A stretch of 9,337 bases of DNA, from positions 1 to 9,337 of the forward strand of contig NZ_SRZM01000007.1 in NCBI RefSeq assembly GCF_019402445.1, written 5' to 3'. This document shows, piece by piece, positions 1 through 6,541 of the stretch. This DNA comes from Brachyspira pilosicoli. GTDB taxonomy: Bacteria; Spirochaetota; Brachyspiria; Brachyspirales; Brachyspiraceae. Both the position numbers and the translations under genes were made by a program. Each line of letters starts with the position of its first letter. The first letter of the stretch is position 1. The notes under the pieces are model-generated. The model searched no databases, was not told where the DNA came from, and saw only the letters and a list, made by a program, of their open reading frames with translations.

Positions 1-32
1 ACGGGCACGCTTCGCAGGGGGCAAAGCCCCGT
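1..32. repeat. GC-rich element with short hairpin, possibly dispersed repeat
   Basis: 23 of these 32 bases are G or C, in strong contrast to the A/T-rich sequence that follows. Bases 18-22 can pair perfectly with 26-30 (GGGGC / GCCCC) around an AAA loop, and bases 1-5 can alternatively pair with 28-32. No T-run follows, so it does not look like an intrinsic terminator. All three + frames are open through it and stop shortly after (frame 3 runs to a TAA near base 117), so it could also be the 3' end of a gene cut by the window edge. From memory, similar GC-rich motifs recur in Brachyspira genomes; I could not verify this. Confidence 0.4.
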
Positions 33-104
33 TATAAAAATTTAAATAGTAAAATTAAAAATGCTGTAAATATTTCTTAATTTAGTTTTAAAACAAGTCT
101 TATG

Positions 105-132
105 TTTTACTTTTTAAGAATTATACTATAAA
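105..132 (+). promoter_or_regulatory. candidate uvrB promoter
   Basis: TTTTAC at 105-110 and TATAAA at 127-132 are separated by 16 bases; an overlapping TATACT at 122-127 is an alternative -10 box. Either would give a 5' leader of roughly 30 bases. The region is so AT-rich that such matches arise easily, so this is tentative. No recognisable LexA-type operator was seen. Confidence 0.3.
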
Positions 133-166
133 ATAATTTTACTACAATTATTAATAACGAGGCATA

Positions 167-2206
167 ATGAAAAGTTTTAAAATAGAATCGAATTTCAAGC
201 CTTCAGGAGACCAAATAACAGCAATAGACTCTTTAGTTAAAGGGCTTGAAAATAAAAATAAATATCAAACTCTTTTAGGTGTTACTGCAAGCGGAAAAAC
301 TTTTACAATTGCAAATGTTATAGAGAAAGCTAACCGTCCTACTCTTGTAATGTCGCATAACAAAACTTTGGCAGCACAGCTTTATAGAGAATTAAAAGAC
401 TTTTTTCCAAACAATGCAGTTGAATACTTCGTTTCATACTACGATTATTATCAGCCTGAAGCCTATGTTCCTGCAAAGGATTTATATATTGATAAAGATG
501 CCTCAGTTAATGATGAGATTGATAGGCTAAGACTTAAAGCTACTACATCGCTTCTTGAAAGGAGAGATGTTATAATCGTTGCTTCTGTTTCTTGTATATA
601 CGGCTTGGGTTCTCCTGAAGATTATAGAAAACTTTATATTGCAATAGAGAAAGACGGAGAATATGACAGAGATGAAATCATTGAAAAATTAGTATCTATA
701 CAATATGAACGAGTTAAAGATGTGCTTGAGAGGGCAAGATTTAAAGTAATGGGAGATACTTTAGAGATAATGAGTGCCTATTCTGATGAGGTTATAAGAG
801 TAGAGTTTTTTGGCGACACTGTTGAACGCATTATAAAAATTAACCCTATCACAAGGCAAAAAATTGCAGAGCAAGATAGAGTTGTAATATATCCTGCAAA
901 ACACTTCGTTACAGGAAGCGACAAATTAGCAGCAGGAATAAAATTAATAGAAGAAGAACTTGAAGAGCAGTATAATAAATTTAAATCCGAAGGAAAGTTA
1001 GTAGAAGCTGAAAGAATATACGGAAGAACAAAATATGACTTAGAAATGCTTAGAGAAGTGGGCTACTGTGCAGGCATAGAAAACTACTCTCGCCCATTAT
1101 CAGGACGTAAAGAGGGAGATAGACCTGCTTGTTTGATAGACTATTTTCCAAAAGATTTTTTAACTATAATAGATGAGTCGCATGTAAGTGTGCCTCAGAT
1201 TAGAGGAATGTTTTTTGGAGATAGAAGCAGAAAAGAGACTTTAGTAAAATATGGTTTTAGACTTCCTTCAGCATTAGATAACCGACCATTATTTTTTGAA
1301 GAATTTGAAAGCCTCACTAATGACACAATATATATTAGTGCCACTCCTGCAGAATATGAACTAAAAAAAAGCAGCCAAGTTGTAGAGCAGATAATTCGCC
1401 CTACAGGACTCCTTGACCCTATAATTGAAGTATATCCTATAAACGGTCAAATAGACAGAATTCTTGAAGAGATAAAAAAAACAGTATCAAACAACGAAAG
1501 AATATTTATAACAACACTCACCAAAAAAATGGCAGAAGACCTCACAAAATATTTAAATGAAAATGGAGTGAGAACTCGTTATTTGCATTCAGACATTCAA
1601 ACAGTTGAACGTGTGGAGATAATAAGAGATTTGAGGCTTGGGGCTTTTGATGTGCTTGTGGGCATTAACCTTTTGAGAGAGGGGCTTGATGTGCCCGAAG
1701 TATCACTCATACTAATACTTGATGCAGACAAAACAGGTTTTTTAAGAAACACTACTACATTAATACAAACAATAGGACGTGCTGCAAGAAATGCTAACGG
1801 CAGAGTGATAATGTTTGCTGACACTATAAGCGATGCTATGAAAGTAGCCATTGATGAAACAGAGAGAAGAAGAAAAATACAAATGGACTACAATAAAGAG
1901 CATAACATCACCCCAAAAACGATAATAAAAAAAATACAAGATATAATTGAAAGAGAAGAAAAAGTTGAAACTTCTTATGAGCTTCATTTTGACTTTAGAC
2001 GCTTCAATGAAAGAGTAAAAATAGACCCTGAGCAAAAAAGCGATGATTATATAAAAGAGCTTGAAAAAGAGATGAAAAAAGCTTCAGACAGTTTAGAGTT
2101 TGAAAAGGCTATTGAGATAAGAGAGAAAATAAATCAGCTTAAACAATTAAAGCCAGCAAAAAAATCTGTGCATAAAAATATCACTTCAAAAAAGCCTAAA
2201 CATTAA
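167..2206 (+). CDS. uvrB: excinuclease ABC subunit B (UvrB)
   Basis: UvrB is the damage-verifying helicase-like subunit of nucleotide excision repair: it is loaded by UvrA and then recruits UvrC for the dual incision. The 679-residue length fits the family (about 660-680). Visible features are Walker A GVTASGKT (38-45), the beta-hairpin motif YYDYYQPEAYVP (91-102) that inserts between DNA strands, the Walker B/DEAD-like DESH (336-339), SAT (391-393), NLLREGLD (501-508), the motif VI segment QTIGRAAR (534-541), and a C-terminal UVR domain (about 627-661) for UvrC contact. The tail ends in a lysine-rich stretch. The start ATG has a modest GAGG (159-162) four bases upstream, and the protein begins just where UvrB proteins normally begin. 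It stands alone, tail-to-tail with the MATE gene, with no uvrA or uvrC nearby. All key motifs are intact. Confidence 0.97.
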   Translation: MKSFKIESNFKPSGDQITAIDSLVKGLENKNKYQTLLGVTASGKTFTIANVIEKANRPTLVMSHNKTLAAQLYRELKDFFPNNAVEYFVSYYDYYQPEAYVPAKDLYIDKDASVNDEIDRLRLKATTSLLERRDVIIVASVSCIYGLGSPEDYRKLYIAIEKDGEYDRDEIIEKLVSIQYERVKDVLERARFKVMGDTLEIMSAYSDEVIRVEFFGDTVERIIKINPITRQKIAEQDRVVIYPAKHFVTGSDKLAAGIKLIEEELEEQYNKFKSEGKLVEAERIYGRTKYDLEMLREVGYCAGIENYSRPLSGRKEGDRPACLIDYFPKDFLTIIDESHVSVPQIRGMFFGDRSRKETLVKYGFRLPSALDNRPLFFEEFESLTNDTIYISATPAEYELKKSSQVVEQIIRPTGLLDPIIEVYPINGQIDRILEEIKKTVSNNERIFITTLTKKMAEDLTKYLNENGVRTRYLHSDIQTVERVEIIRDLRLGAFDVLVGINLLREGLDVPEVSLILILDADKTGFLRNTTTLIQTIGRAARNANGRVIMFADTISDAMKVAIDETERRRKIQMDYNKEHNITPKTIIKKIQDIIEREEKVETSYELHFDFRRFNERVKIDPEQKSDDYIKELEKEMKKASDSLEFEKAIEIREKINQLKQLKPAKKSVHKNITSKKPKH

Positions 2207-2209
2207 ACC

Positions 2210-3541
2210 CTACTTTTTAAAAGCATACTTGTGAAAGTAAATGCAAGAAGGAAGTATACCTAAAGCCCAACCAACAGGATTTGCAAACCACACTCCAACA
2301 TATCCAAATGGTATAGATAAAAATACGGAACCTCCAACTTTTATAACAAGCTCAACTATTCCAGAAATTAAAGGGATTAGTGCTTTTCCTATTGCCCTTA
2401 TAGAGTTATTGTACAATAGTATTATAGCTAAAAACGGGTAAAACATCGATGATATTCTTAAATAGCCTCTGCATATCTCTACTATTATTTCTATATATTC
2501 ATCATTGCTTGAAATAAAAAGCCTTATCAAATTATCTCCAAATACAAATATAATAAATGTTGCAAATAAACTTAAAGATAATGATAATATTATTATGCTT
2601 CTAAAACCTTCTTTAATTCTATCAAACTTTTGAGCCCCAAAATTTTGTGCCACATAAACAGCAAAAGCTTCAGATACCACAAAATATGCCATAGAAGCAA
2701 ATTGATTTATTCTGTTTCCTGTAGTGTATGATGCTACAACATTGGTACCGAATGTATTAACAACTCCGCTTATAATCATCTCTCCTATAGATAAAAATAT
2801 TGCCTGCACACTCATAGAAATACCTATTTTTATTATCATAAATAAATTTTCAAAATTAAAAACAATATCCTCTCTATAAAGTTTTAGTATTGGAAATTTC
2901 TTAATAATATATAATACACTCAAAAAAGCAGATATTATTTGTGATATTACAGTAGCAATGGCAACACCAAATACATTCATTTTGAGTAAAGCAACAAAAA
3001 TTAAATCCAATATGATATTTAAAACAGTTGTAAGTATCAAAAAATATAAAGGAGTTTTACTATCACCCAAAGCCCTTAATATACTAGAAGCCCCATTATA
3101 TATAAGCTGCCCAAATGATAACCCCACACATATTTGCAAGTATAATACAGAATTATCTATTATATCTGCTGGTGTTTGTAATAATATCATAAGAGGTCTT
3201 GATAAAAATATACCAAGTATAAAAAGAATAAATGAGCTAAATAATGTTAAATATATGGAACTAACAAAAGTAGTTTTAAGCATAGTTTCGTTTTTAGCCC
3301 CAAAAAACTGCCCCATTACTATAGAAAAAGCATTAGTAAACCCTATAGCAAAAGATAAAAAGAAAAACATAGTAGAAGTAGTAGCCCCAATAGAAGCTAA
3401 TGCCCTTGACCCTACAAACTTGCCTATAATAATAGTATCTGCAACCCCATAGAATTGCTGAAATATTCCTCCTATAAGCATTGGTATAGAAAAATATATT
3501 ATAGTCTTAAACGGACTTCCTACAGTCATATCTTTTGTCAT
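2210..3541 (-). CDS. MATE-family multidrug/Na+ antiporter
   Basis: This is an integral inner-membrane efflux protein of the MATE family (MOP superfamily), which exports cationic drugs or metabolites in exchange for Na+ or H+. With 443 residues and about twelve hydrophobic segments in two homologous halves it has the family's normal size. Typical sequence features are QQFYGVADT at 28-36 in the first helix region, LRALGDSKTP at 155-164 after the fourth or fifth helix, QNFGA at 299-303, and RAIGKALIP at 382-390, the matching site in the second half. It resembles the MepA-like bacterial clade; the substrate cannot be predicted. The frame is open from an ATG nine codons upstream (3568), but that ATG has no Shine-Dalgarno, whereas GCAGG (3554 to 3550) sits eight bases before the ATG at 3541, and MTKDMTVGSP is a typical MATE N-terminus. 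The gene is divergent from the GDSL gene and convergent with uvrB. Confidence 0.92.
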   Translation of the reverse strand: MTKDMTVGSPFKTIIYFSIPMLIGGIFQQFYGVADTIIIGKFVGSRALASIGATTSTMFFFLSFAIGFTNAFSIVMGQFFGAKNETMLKTTFVSSIYLTLFSSFILFILGIFLSRPLMILLQTPADIIDNSVLYLQICVGLSFGQLIYNGASSILRALGDSKTPLYFLILTTVLNIILDLIFVALLKMNVFGVAIATVISQIISAFLSVLYIIKKFPILKLYREDIVFNFENLFMIIKIGISMSVQAIFLSIGEMIISGVVNTFGTNVVASYTTGNRINQFASMAYFVVSEAFAVYVAQNFGAQKFDRIKEGFRSIIILSLSLSLFATFIIFVFGDNLIRLFISSNDEYIEIIVEICRGYLRISSMFYPFLAIILLYNNSIRAIGKALIPLISGIVELVIKVGGSVFLSIPFGYVGVWFANPVGWALGILPSCIYFHKYAFKK

Positions 3542-3549
3542 AATAAAAA

Positions 3550-3554
3550 CCTGC
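3550..3554 (-). promoter_or_regulatory. ribosome binding site that sets the MATE start
   Basis: On the minus strand GCAGG lies eight bases before the ATG at 3541-3539. The upstream in-frame ATG at 3568-3566 has only A/T sequence before it, and starting there would place this Shine-Dalgarno inside the coding region. Confidence 0.6.
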
Positions 3555-3587
3555 AAAAAATTATGCATATATATTATATGATTTTAT

Positions 3588-3630
3588 AATAAATTAAAAT
3601 ATATTTTATAGAAAAATATTTTAATTTATT
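3588..3630. repeat. long AT-only inverted repeat in divergent promoter region
   Basis: Bases 3588-3602 are the exact reverse complement of 3616-3630 (15 of 15). After one mismatch (3603/3615) the stem continues with 3604-3607 against 3614-3611, one pair being G-T, leaving a 3-base loop. The repeat sits midway between the starts of the MATE and GDSL genes, where both promoters must lie. No run of T directly terminates it beyond the arm. It could be an operator, a cruciform-prone element or part of a short transcript; the sequence alone does not tell. Confidence 0.6.
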
Positions 3631-3641
3631 TTGTAATTGTA

Positions 3642-3647
3642 TATAAT
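3642..3647 (+). promoter_or_regulatory. candidate -10 box for the GDSL gene
   Basis: A perfect TATAAT lies 32 bases before the ATG at 3680, which would give a leader of about 25 bases. No convincing -35 is found 16-18 bases upstream, because that stretch is the right arm of the AT-only inverted repeat. On the opposite strand another TATAAT (3578 to 3573) could serve the MATE gene. Confidence 0.35.
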
Positions 3648-3679
3648 AAATTCGATATAAAAATTACAGGTGATGTTTT

Positions 3680-4270
3680 ATGAAAATAGTTTGCCTTGGA
3701 GATAGCACTACTTATGGTTATATGGTTAATAGAAATAAAGTTTGGACATCTATATTAAATACTAAATTCAATAACTCTAATATACAGTTTATAAACAAAG
3801 GCATAAACGGAGATACTATTTCTTCAATGTATTATCGTTTTGATAATGATGTTATTAATGAAAAAGCTAACACTCTAATACTCATGGGTGGAGTAAATGA
3901 TATATTTCTTTTTAAGCCTTTAGAAGATATAAAAAAAAGCTTTGTTGACATAATAAACAAATCTAAAGAAAGCAATATAGATATAATAGCATTCACACCT
4001 ATACCTTTCATAAAAGAAGATTTTATTTTTTTTGAAGTTAGTAATTTAGAAGAGATGTCAAGCACATTAATGGACTATGTTAATTTTATTAATTCCTACA
4101 CAAAAGAAAATAATATAAAATGCATTGATGTTTACAATATGTTTATAAATGAAATATTGAAAGAGCATAAATATTATGATTTGTATTTTGATGGGGTTCA
4201 TTTAAATAGCGAAGGGCATGATGTTTTTTCTTCTTATATATTTGAAAGATTAAAAAAGTATATAAAGTAA
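3680..4270 (+). CDS. SGNH/GDSL-family hydrolase
   Basis: This is a small serine hydrolase of the SGNH/GDSL superfamily, which includes lysophospholipase/thioesterase (TesA-like) and acetyl-esterase enzymes. The four family blocks are in order: block I GDST with nucleophile Ser9, block II glycine Gly44 in GINGDT, block III GGVND with Asn73, and block V DGVHLNSEGH with Asp171 and His174 completing the triad. At 196 residues it is a minimal single domain. The N-terminus goes straight into the first beta strand (MKIVCLGDS) with no signal peptide, so a cytoplasmic location is inferred. AGGTGAT (3668-3674) precedes the ATG by five bases and is an excellent match to the 16S tail. It seems to be monocistronic: it is divergent from the MATE gene and followed by a strong hairpin. 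The natural substrate cannot be deduced. Confidence 0.9.
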   Translation: MKIVCLGDSTTYGYMVNRNKVWTSILNTKFNNSNIQFINKGINGDTISSMYYRFDNDVINEKANTLILMGGVNDIFLFKPLEDIKKSFVDIINKSKESNIDIIAFTPIPFIKEDFIFFEVSNLEEMSSTLMDYVNFINSYTKENNIKCIDVYNMFINEILKEHKYYDLYFDGVHLNSEGHDVFSSYIFERLKKYIK

Positions 4271-4277
4271 AAGGATT

Positions 4278-4319
4278 CACTTTTATTCAGCTTTATAAAG
4301 ATAAAGCCAAATAAAAGTG
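4278..4319 (+). repeat. 19-bp imperfect hairpin after the GDSL gene
   Basis: Bases 4278-4296 pair with 4301-4319 around a 4-base AAAG loop; 17 of 19 pairs are canonical, with two adjacent mismatches in the middle (4288 and 4289). It begins eight bases after the GDSL stop codon. It is followed by GGGAGATT, not a T-run, so it is not a standard intrinsic terminator on the + strand; on the - strand only a weak TCCTTTT follows. It may protect the 3' end of the GDSL mRNA or act on the mini-ORF that follows. Confidence 0.65.
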
Positions 4320-4330
4320 GGAGATTATTT

Positions 4331-4351
4331 ATGAAAAATACTAATTATTAA
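4331..4351 (+). other. possible six-codon mini-ORF (MKNTNY)
   Basis: An ATG at 4331 opens six codons (M-K-N-T-N-Y) ending in TAA. GGGAG (4319-4323) lies seven bases upstream, an ideal Shine-Dalgarno and spacing, immediately after the 19-bp hairpin. It could be a translated leader peptide, the abandoned start of a lost gene, or chance. Nothing downstream in this frame continues as a protein. No homology can be claimed for so short a peptide. Confidence 0.3.
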
Positions 4352-4418
4352 AACAGAACTTATAAAAAAAGGTAAAATATTTTATAAAAAAATCTACATA
4401 ATTATAATTAATATTTAT

Positions 4419-4449
4419 TTGTGGATATATTAAAATTTTAACGTATAAT
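4419..4449 (+). promoter_or_regulatory. candidate promoter of the methyltransferase gene
   Basis: A perfect TATAAT (4444-4449) ends seven bases before the ATG at 4457. The usual distance from -10 box to transcription start puts +1 at about 4456-4457, on the start codon itself. The -35 is weak: TTGTGG at 4419-4424 with a long 19-base spacer. A 12-bp palindrome, TTAAAATTTTAA (4430-4441), fills the spacer. No Shine-Dalgarno is present, which fits a leaderless transcript. Confidence 0.45.
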
Positions 4450-4456
4450 AAGTATT

Positions 4457-5632
4457 ATGAAAGTAAAAATAATAGATACAGCTTATGGTGGATATGGCGT
4501 TGCTAAAGATGGAAAAATTATATTTGTAGCACATTCTGTTGAAGGTGATGTAGTTGATATATCCATAAAAAAAGAAAATAAAAACTTTTGCTATGCTAAT
4601 ATAAACAATATTATAGAGCCTTCAAAACATAGAATAAAAGCAAAATGTAAATATGCAGGTATTTGCGGCGGATGTGTTTTTAATCATATTGAATATAATA
4701 AGCAATTAGAAATAAAAAAAAGTATAGTATTAAACTCCATAAGAAATATAGAATATAATAATGAAATAAATATAATAAAATCACCTAATGAACATTATAG
4801 ACTCAGAGTAAATATGATAGCTCAAAACGGCAATATTGGATTTTATAAATTTAATACTAATGAGTTTGTGAATATAGATGAATGCATAATATTAAAGGAA
4901 AAACTTTTTGATAAAATAAAAAACTTTGTTCATCGCAATAATATAACTGGAAATATCTATGCGATAGAAAGTAATAATGGCAAAACACTATCATTTATTG
5001 ATATTATAAAACAAAATAAAAATATAGATACAAGCTATTTTGACGGAATAACTATAAAACAAAAAAATAAAATAAAAAAATACGGCATAGATAAAACAAA
5101 TTACAATACGTATTTTGGAGAAGTACCATTATCACATAAAAGCTTTTTTCAATCAAATCATTATCTGTTAGATGAGTTTCAAAAGAGTGCTATTAAATAC
5201 TTTAATGAAGATGATAAAAATCTAGTTGAGCTTTATGCTGGAAGCGGATTTTTTACTGTTGCAATTAGAAATAAATTAGAAAGTTTGAATATTGATTACA
5301 AATTAATCTCTTCTGAAATAAGTTCTGACTCTGTAAGTATTGCAAAAGATATTATAAAAGAAGATGCAAGCGAAACATTAAAAAAAATAAATTATAATAT
5401 AGATAGTTTATTTATTGATCCTCCCCGTGACGGACTAGACAAAAAAGTAATAGAAAACATTATTAGAATAAAACCAAAAAAAATTATATATATTTCTTGT
5501 AATCCTATGACGTTTGCAAGAGATATTAATTTATTAAAAGATTATTATCAATTAATAGATTTAAATATAATAGATATGTTTCCAGACACCTATCATATAG
5601 AATTAATTTCTTGTTTAAAACTAATAAAATAA
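4457..5632 (+). CDS. RlmC/RlmD-type RNA (uracil-5-)-methyltransferase
   Basis: This is a SAM-dependent enzyme of the TrmA/RumA family that makes 5-methyluridine in RNA, most likely 23S rRNA. An N-terminal TRAM RNA-binding domain (about 1-55) is followed by the iron-sulfur cysteines Cys64-x5-Cys70-x2-Cys73 and Cys143, arranged as in RlmD; classical TrmA lacks this cluster. The SAM fold shows FFQSN (230-234), LYAGSGFFT (259-267) and IDPPRDGL (320-327). The catalytic nucleophile is Cys348 in SCNP, and the general base is Glu382 in HIE. At 391 residues it is shorter than E. coli RlmD (about 430) but has every key motif. The TRAM domain begins at once, so this ATG is the right start although it has no Shine-Dalgarno. 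The exact target uridine (RlmC-, RlmD- or dual-type) is undetermined, so no symbol is given. Confidence 0.9.
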   Translation: MKVKIIDTAYGGYGVAKDGKIIFVAHSVEGDVVDISIKKENKNFCYANINNIIEPSKHRIKAKCKYAGICGGCVFNHIEYNKQLEIKKSIVLNSIRNIEYNNEINIIKSPNEHYRLRVNMIAQNGNIGFYKFNTNEFVNIDECIILKEKLFDKIKNFVHRNNITGNIYAIESNNGKTLSFIDIIKQNKNIDTSYFDGITIKQKNKIKKYGIDKTNYNTYFGEVPLSHKSFFQSNHYLLDEFQKSAIKYFNEDDKNLVELYAGSGFFTVAIRNKLESLNIDYKLISSEISSDSVSIAKDIIKEDASETLKKINYNIDSLFIDPPRDGLDKKVIENIIRIKPKKIIYISCNPMTFARDINLLKDYYQLIDLNIIDMFPDTYHIELISCLKLIK

Positions 5633-5637
5633 TTATG

Positions 5638-5665
5638 TTGATATTAGCAGTAAAAAATATATAAT
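5638..5665 (+). promoter_or_regulatory. near-consensus sigma-70 promoter for the PhnP-like gene
   Basis: TTGATA (5638-5643, five of six to consensus) and TATAAT (5660-5665, six of six) are separated by 16 bases. Transcription would start near 5672, just before the Shine-Dalgarno AGGAGTGAT (5673-5681). The hydrolase gene is therefore probably transcribed on its own, in addition to any readthrough from the methyltransferase gene, whose stop codon lies only a few bases upstream. Confidence 0.65.
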
Positions 5666-5689
5666 TCTTTTTAGGAGTGATAAAGCATC

Positions 5690-6448
5690 ATGAAGATAAT
5701 TTTTTTAGGCACTGGCACATCAGATGGTGTACCTATGATAGGCTGCAAATGTAATGTTTGTAAGAGTAAAGATAAAAGAGATAAAAGAACAAGAGCATCT
5801 GTTTTAATACAACATAAAAACAAAAATTACATAATAGACACTTCTTTAGATTTTAGAGAACAAATGTTAAAAGAAAAAGTTGATAGCTTAGAAGCTGTAT
5901 TCTATACTCATCATCATGCAGACCATTCTTCTGGAATAGTAGATTTGCGTTCATTAAATTTTATTATGCATAAACATATAGATTGTTACGGCAATAAAGA
6001 TACTATGGAAGTATTAGAAAATAAATACGATTATATATTTAACCCCGTTCAAATAGGAGGAGGAATTCCAGATTTAGAGTTTCATATTATAGAAAAACCT
6101 ATAAAATTTGATGATATAACTGTAACTCCAATTCCTGTAAAACATGGTATATTAAACATATTAGGTTATAGATTTAATAACTTCACATATATTACGGATG
6201 CAAGTTCCATAAGCGATGAAAGCTTAAAACTCATAGAAGGCAGTGAAATTTTAGTATTAAATGGATTAAGATATCGCCCGCATAGCACACATTTATCACT
6301 TCAAGAATCTGTTAATATAGCAGATATGATTAAAGCTAAAAAAACATTTTTTACACATTTAACTCATGATGTTTTACATAAAAATTTAGAAAAAGAACTA
6401 CCAAAAAATATGTATGGTGCATATGACGGACTAACTTTAGAAATATAA
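5690..6448 (+). CDS. PhnP-like metallo-beta-lactamase-fold phosphodiesterase
   Basis: This is a metal-dependent hydrolase of the metallo-beta-lactamase fold, closest in layout to PhnP, the phosphoribosyl cyclic phosphodiesterase. The metal-binding motif is HHHADH (74-79), supported by His152 in KHG, Asp170 in TDAS and His223 in the C-terminal THLTHD. Cys19, Cys21 and Cys24, together with His226, match the separate zinc site that E. coli PhnP forms with three cysteines and a histidine; this argues for PhnP rather than RNase Z or glyoxalase II. The end of the protein (AYDGLTLEI) also follows PhnP's. At 252 residues it is full length, cytoplasmic and without a signal peptide. The Shine-Dalgarno AGGAGTGAT precedes the ATG by eight bases. 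No other phosphonate genes are visible, so the substrate may be a different cyclic phosphate or nucleotide. Confidence 0.85.
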   Translation: MKIIFLGTGTSDGVPMIGCKCNVCKSKDKRDKRTRASVLIQHKNKNYIIDTSLDFREQMLKEKVDSLEAVFYTHHHADHSSGIVDLRSLNFIMHKHIDCYGNKDTMEVLENKYDYIFNPVQIGGGIPDLEFHIIEKPIKFDDITVTPIPVKHGILNILGYRFNNFTYITDASSISDESLKLIEGSEILVLNGLRYRPHSTHLSLQESVNIADMIKAKKTFFTHLTHDVLHKNLEKELPKNMYGAYDGLTLEI

Positions 6449-6455
6449 TATATTT

Positions 6456-6500
6456 TTAATATTGATTATAAATATTAATGGTATATACTTATATATATAC
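6456..6500 (+). promoter_or_regulatory. nagE promoter with two flanking dyads
   Basis: TTGATT (6462-6467) and TATACT (6484-6489), 16 bases apart, form a plausible promoter giving a leader of about 45 bases. A perfect 8-bp inverted repeat (6456-6463 with 6471-6478) overlaps the -35, and a 7-bp one (6481-6487 with 6494-6500) overlaps the -10. Either could be a repressor site controlling sugar uptake, but both are made almost only of A and T. Confidence 0.4.
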
Positions 6501-6531
6501 GATTATGTATAAAAAATATTTTTAACATATT

Positions 6532-6536
6532 GGAGG
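6532..6536 (+). promoter_or_regulatory. ribosome binding site that sets the nagE start
   Basis: GGAGG lies five bases before the ATG at 6542. The frame is open further upstream from a TTG at 6530, but that codon overlaps this site and so cannot be its start; the ATG at 6539 is only two bases away. The ATG at 6542 is therefore preferred. Confidence 0.7.
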
Positions 6537-6541
6537 ATATG

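Noticed and set aside
85..94. 10-bp palindrome GTTTTAAAAC upstream of uvrB as an SOS operator
   Set aside because: It does not match a LexA site that I know, and short AT-rich palindromes are common by chance in this sequence.
1597..2035. Two minus-strand open frames over the 3' part of uvrB
   Set aside because: They overlap each other and the conserved helicase and UVR regions of uvrB; no supporting motif was seen.
2958..3452. 164-codon open frame on the plus strand inside the MATE gene
   Set aside because: It is the antisense shadow of a conserved membrane protein and has no recognisable domain.
4373..4384. 12-bp palindrome TAAAATATTTTA in the spacer before the methyltransferase gene
   Set aside because: It is A/T only, is not placed at a promoter element and is the kind of match expected by chance in such sequence.
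5690..6448. RNase Z or glyoxalase II for the metallo-beta-lactamase-fold gene
   Set aside because: The N-terminal Cys-x-Cys-x2-Cys site with the C-terminal paired histidine and the overall layout fit PhnP better.
6530..6541. TTG start for the PTS gene
   Set aside because: The TTG overlaps the GGAGG ribosome binding site, and the protein aligned to its family begins at MFGYLQK.
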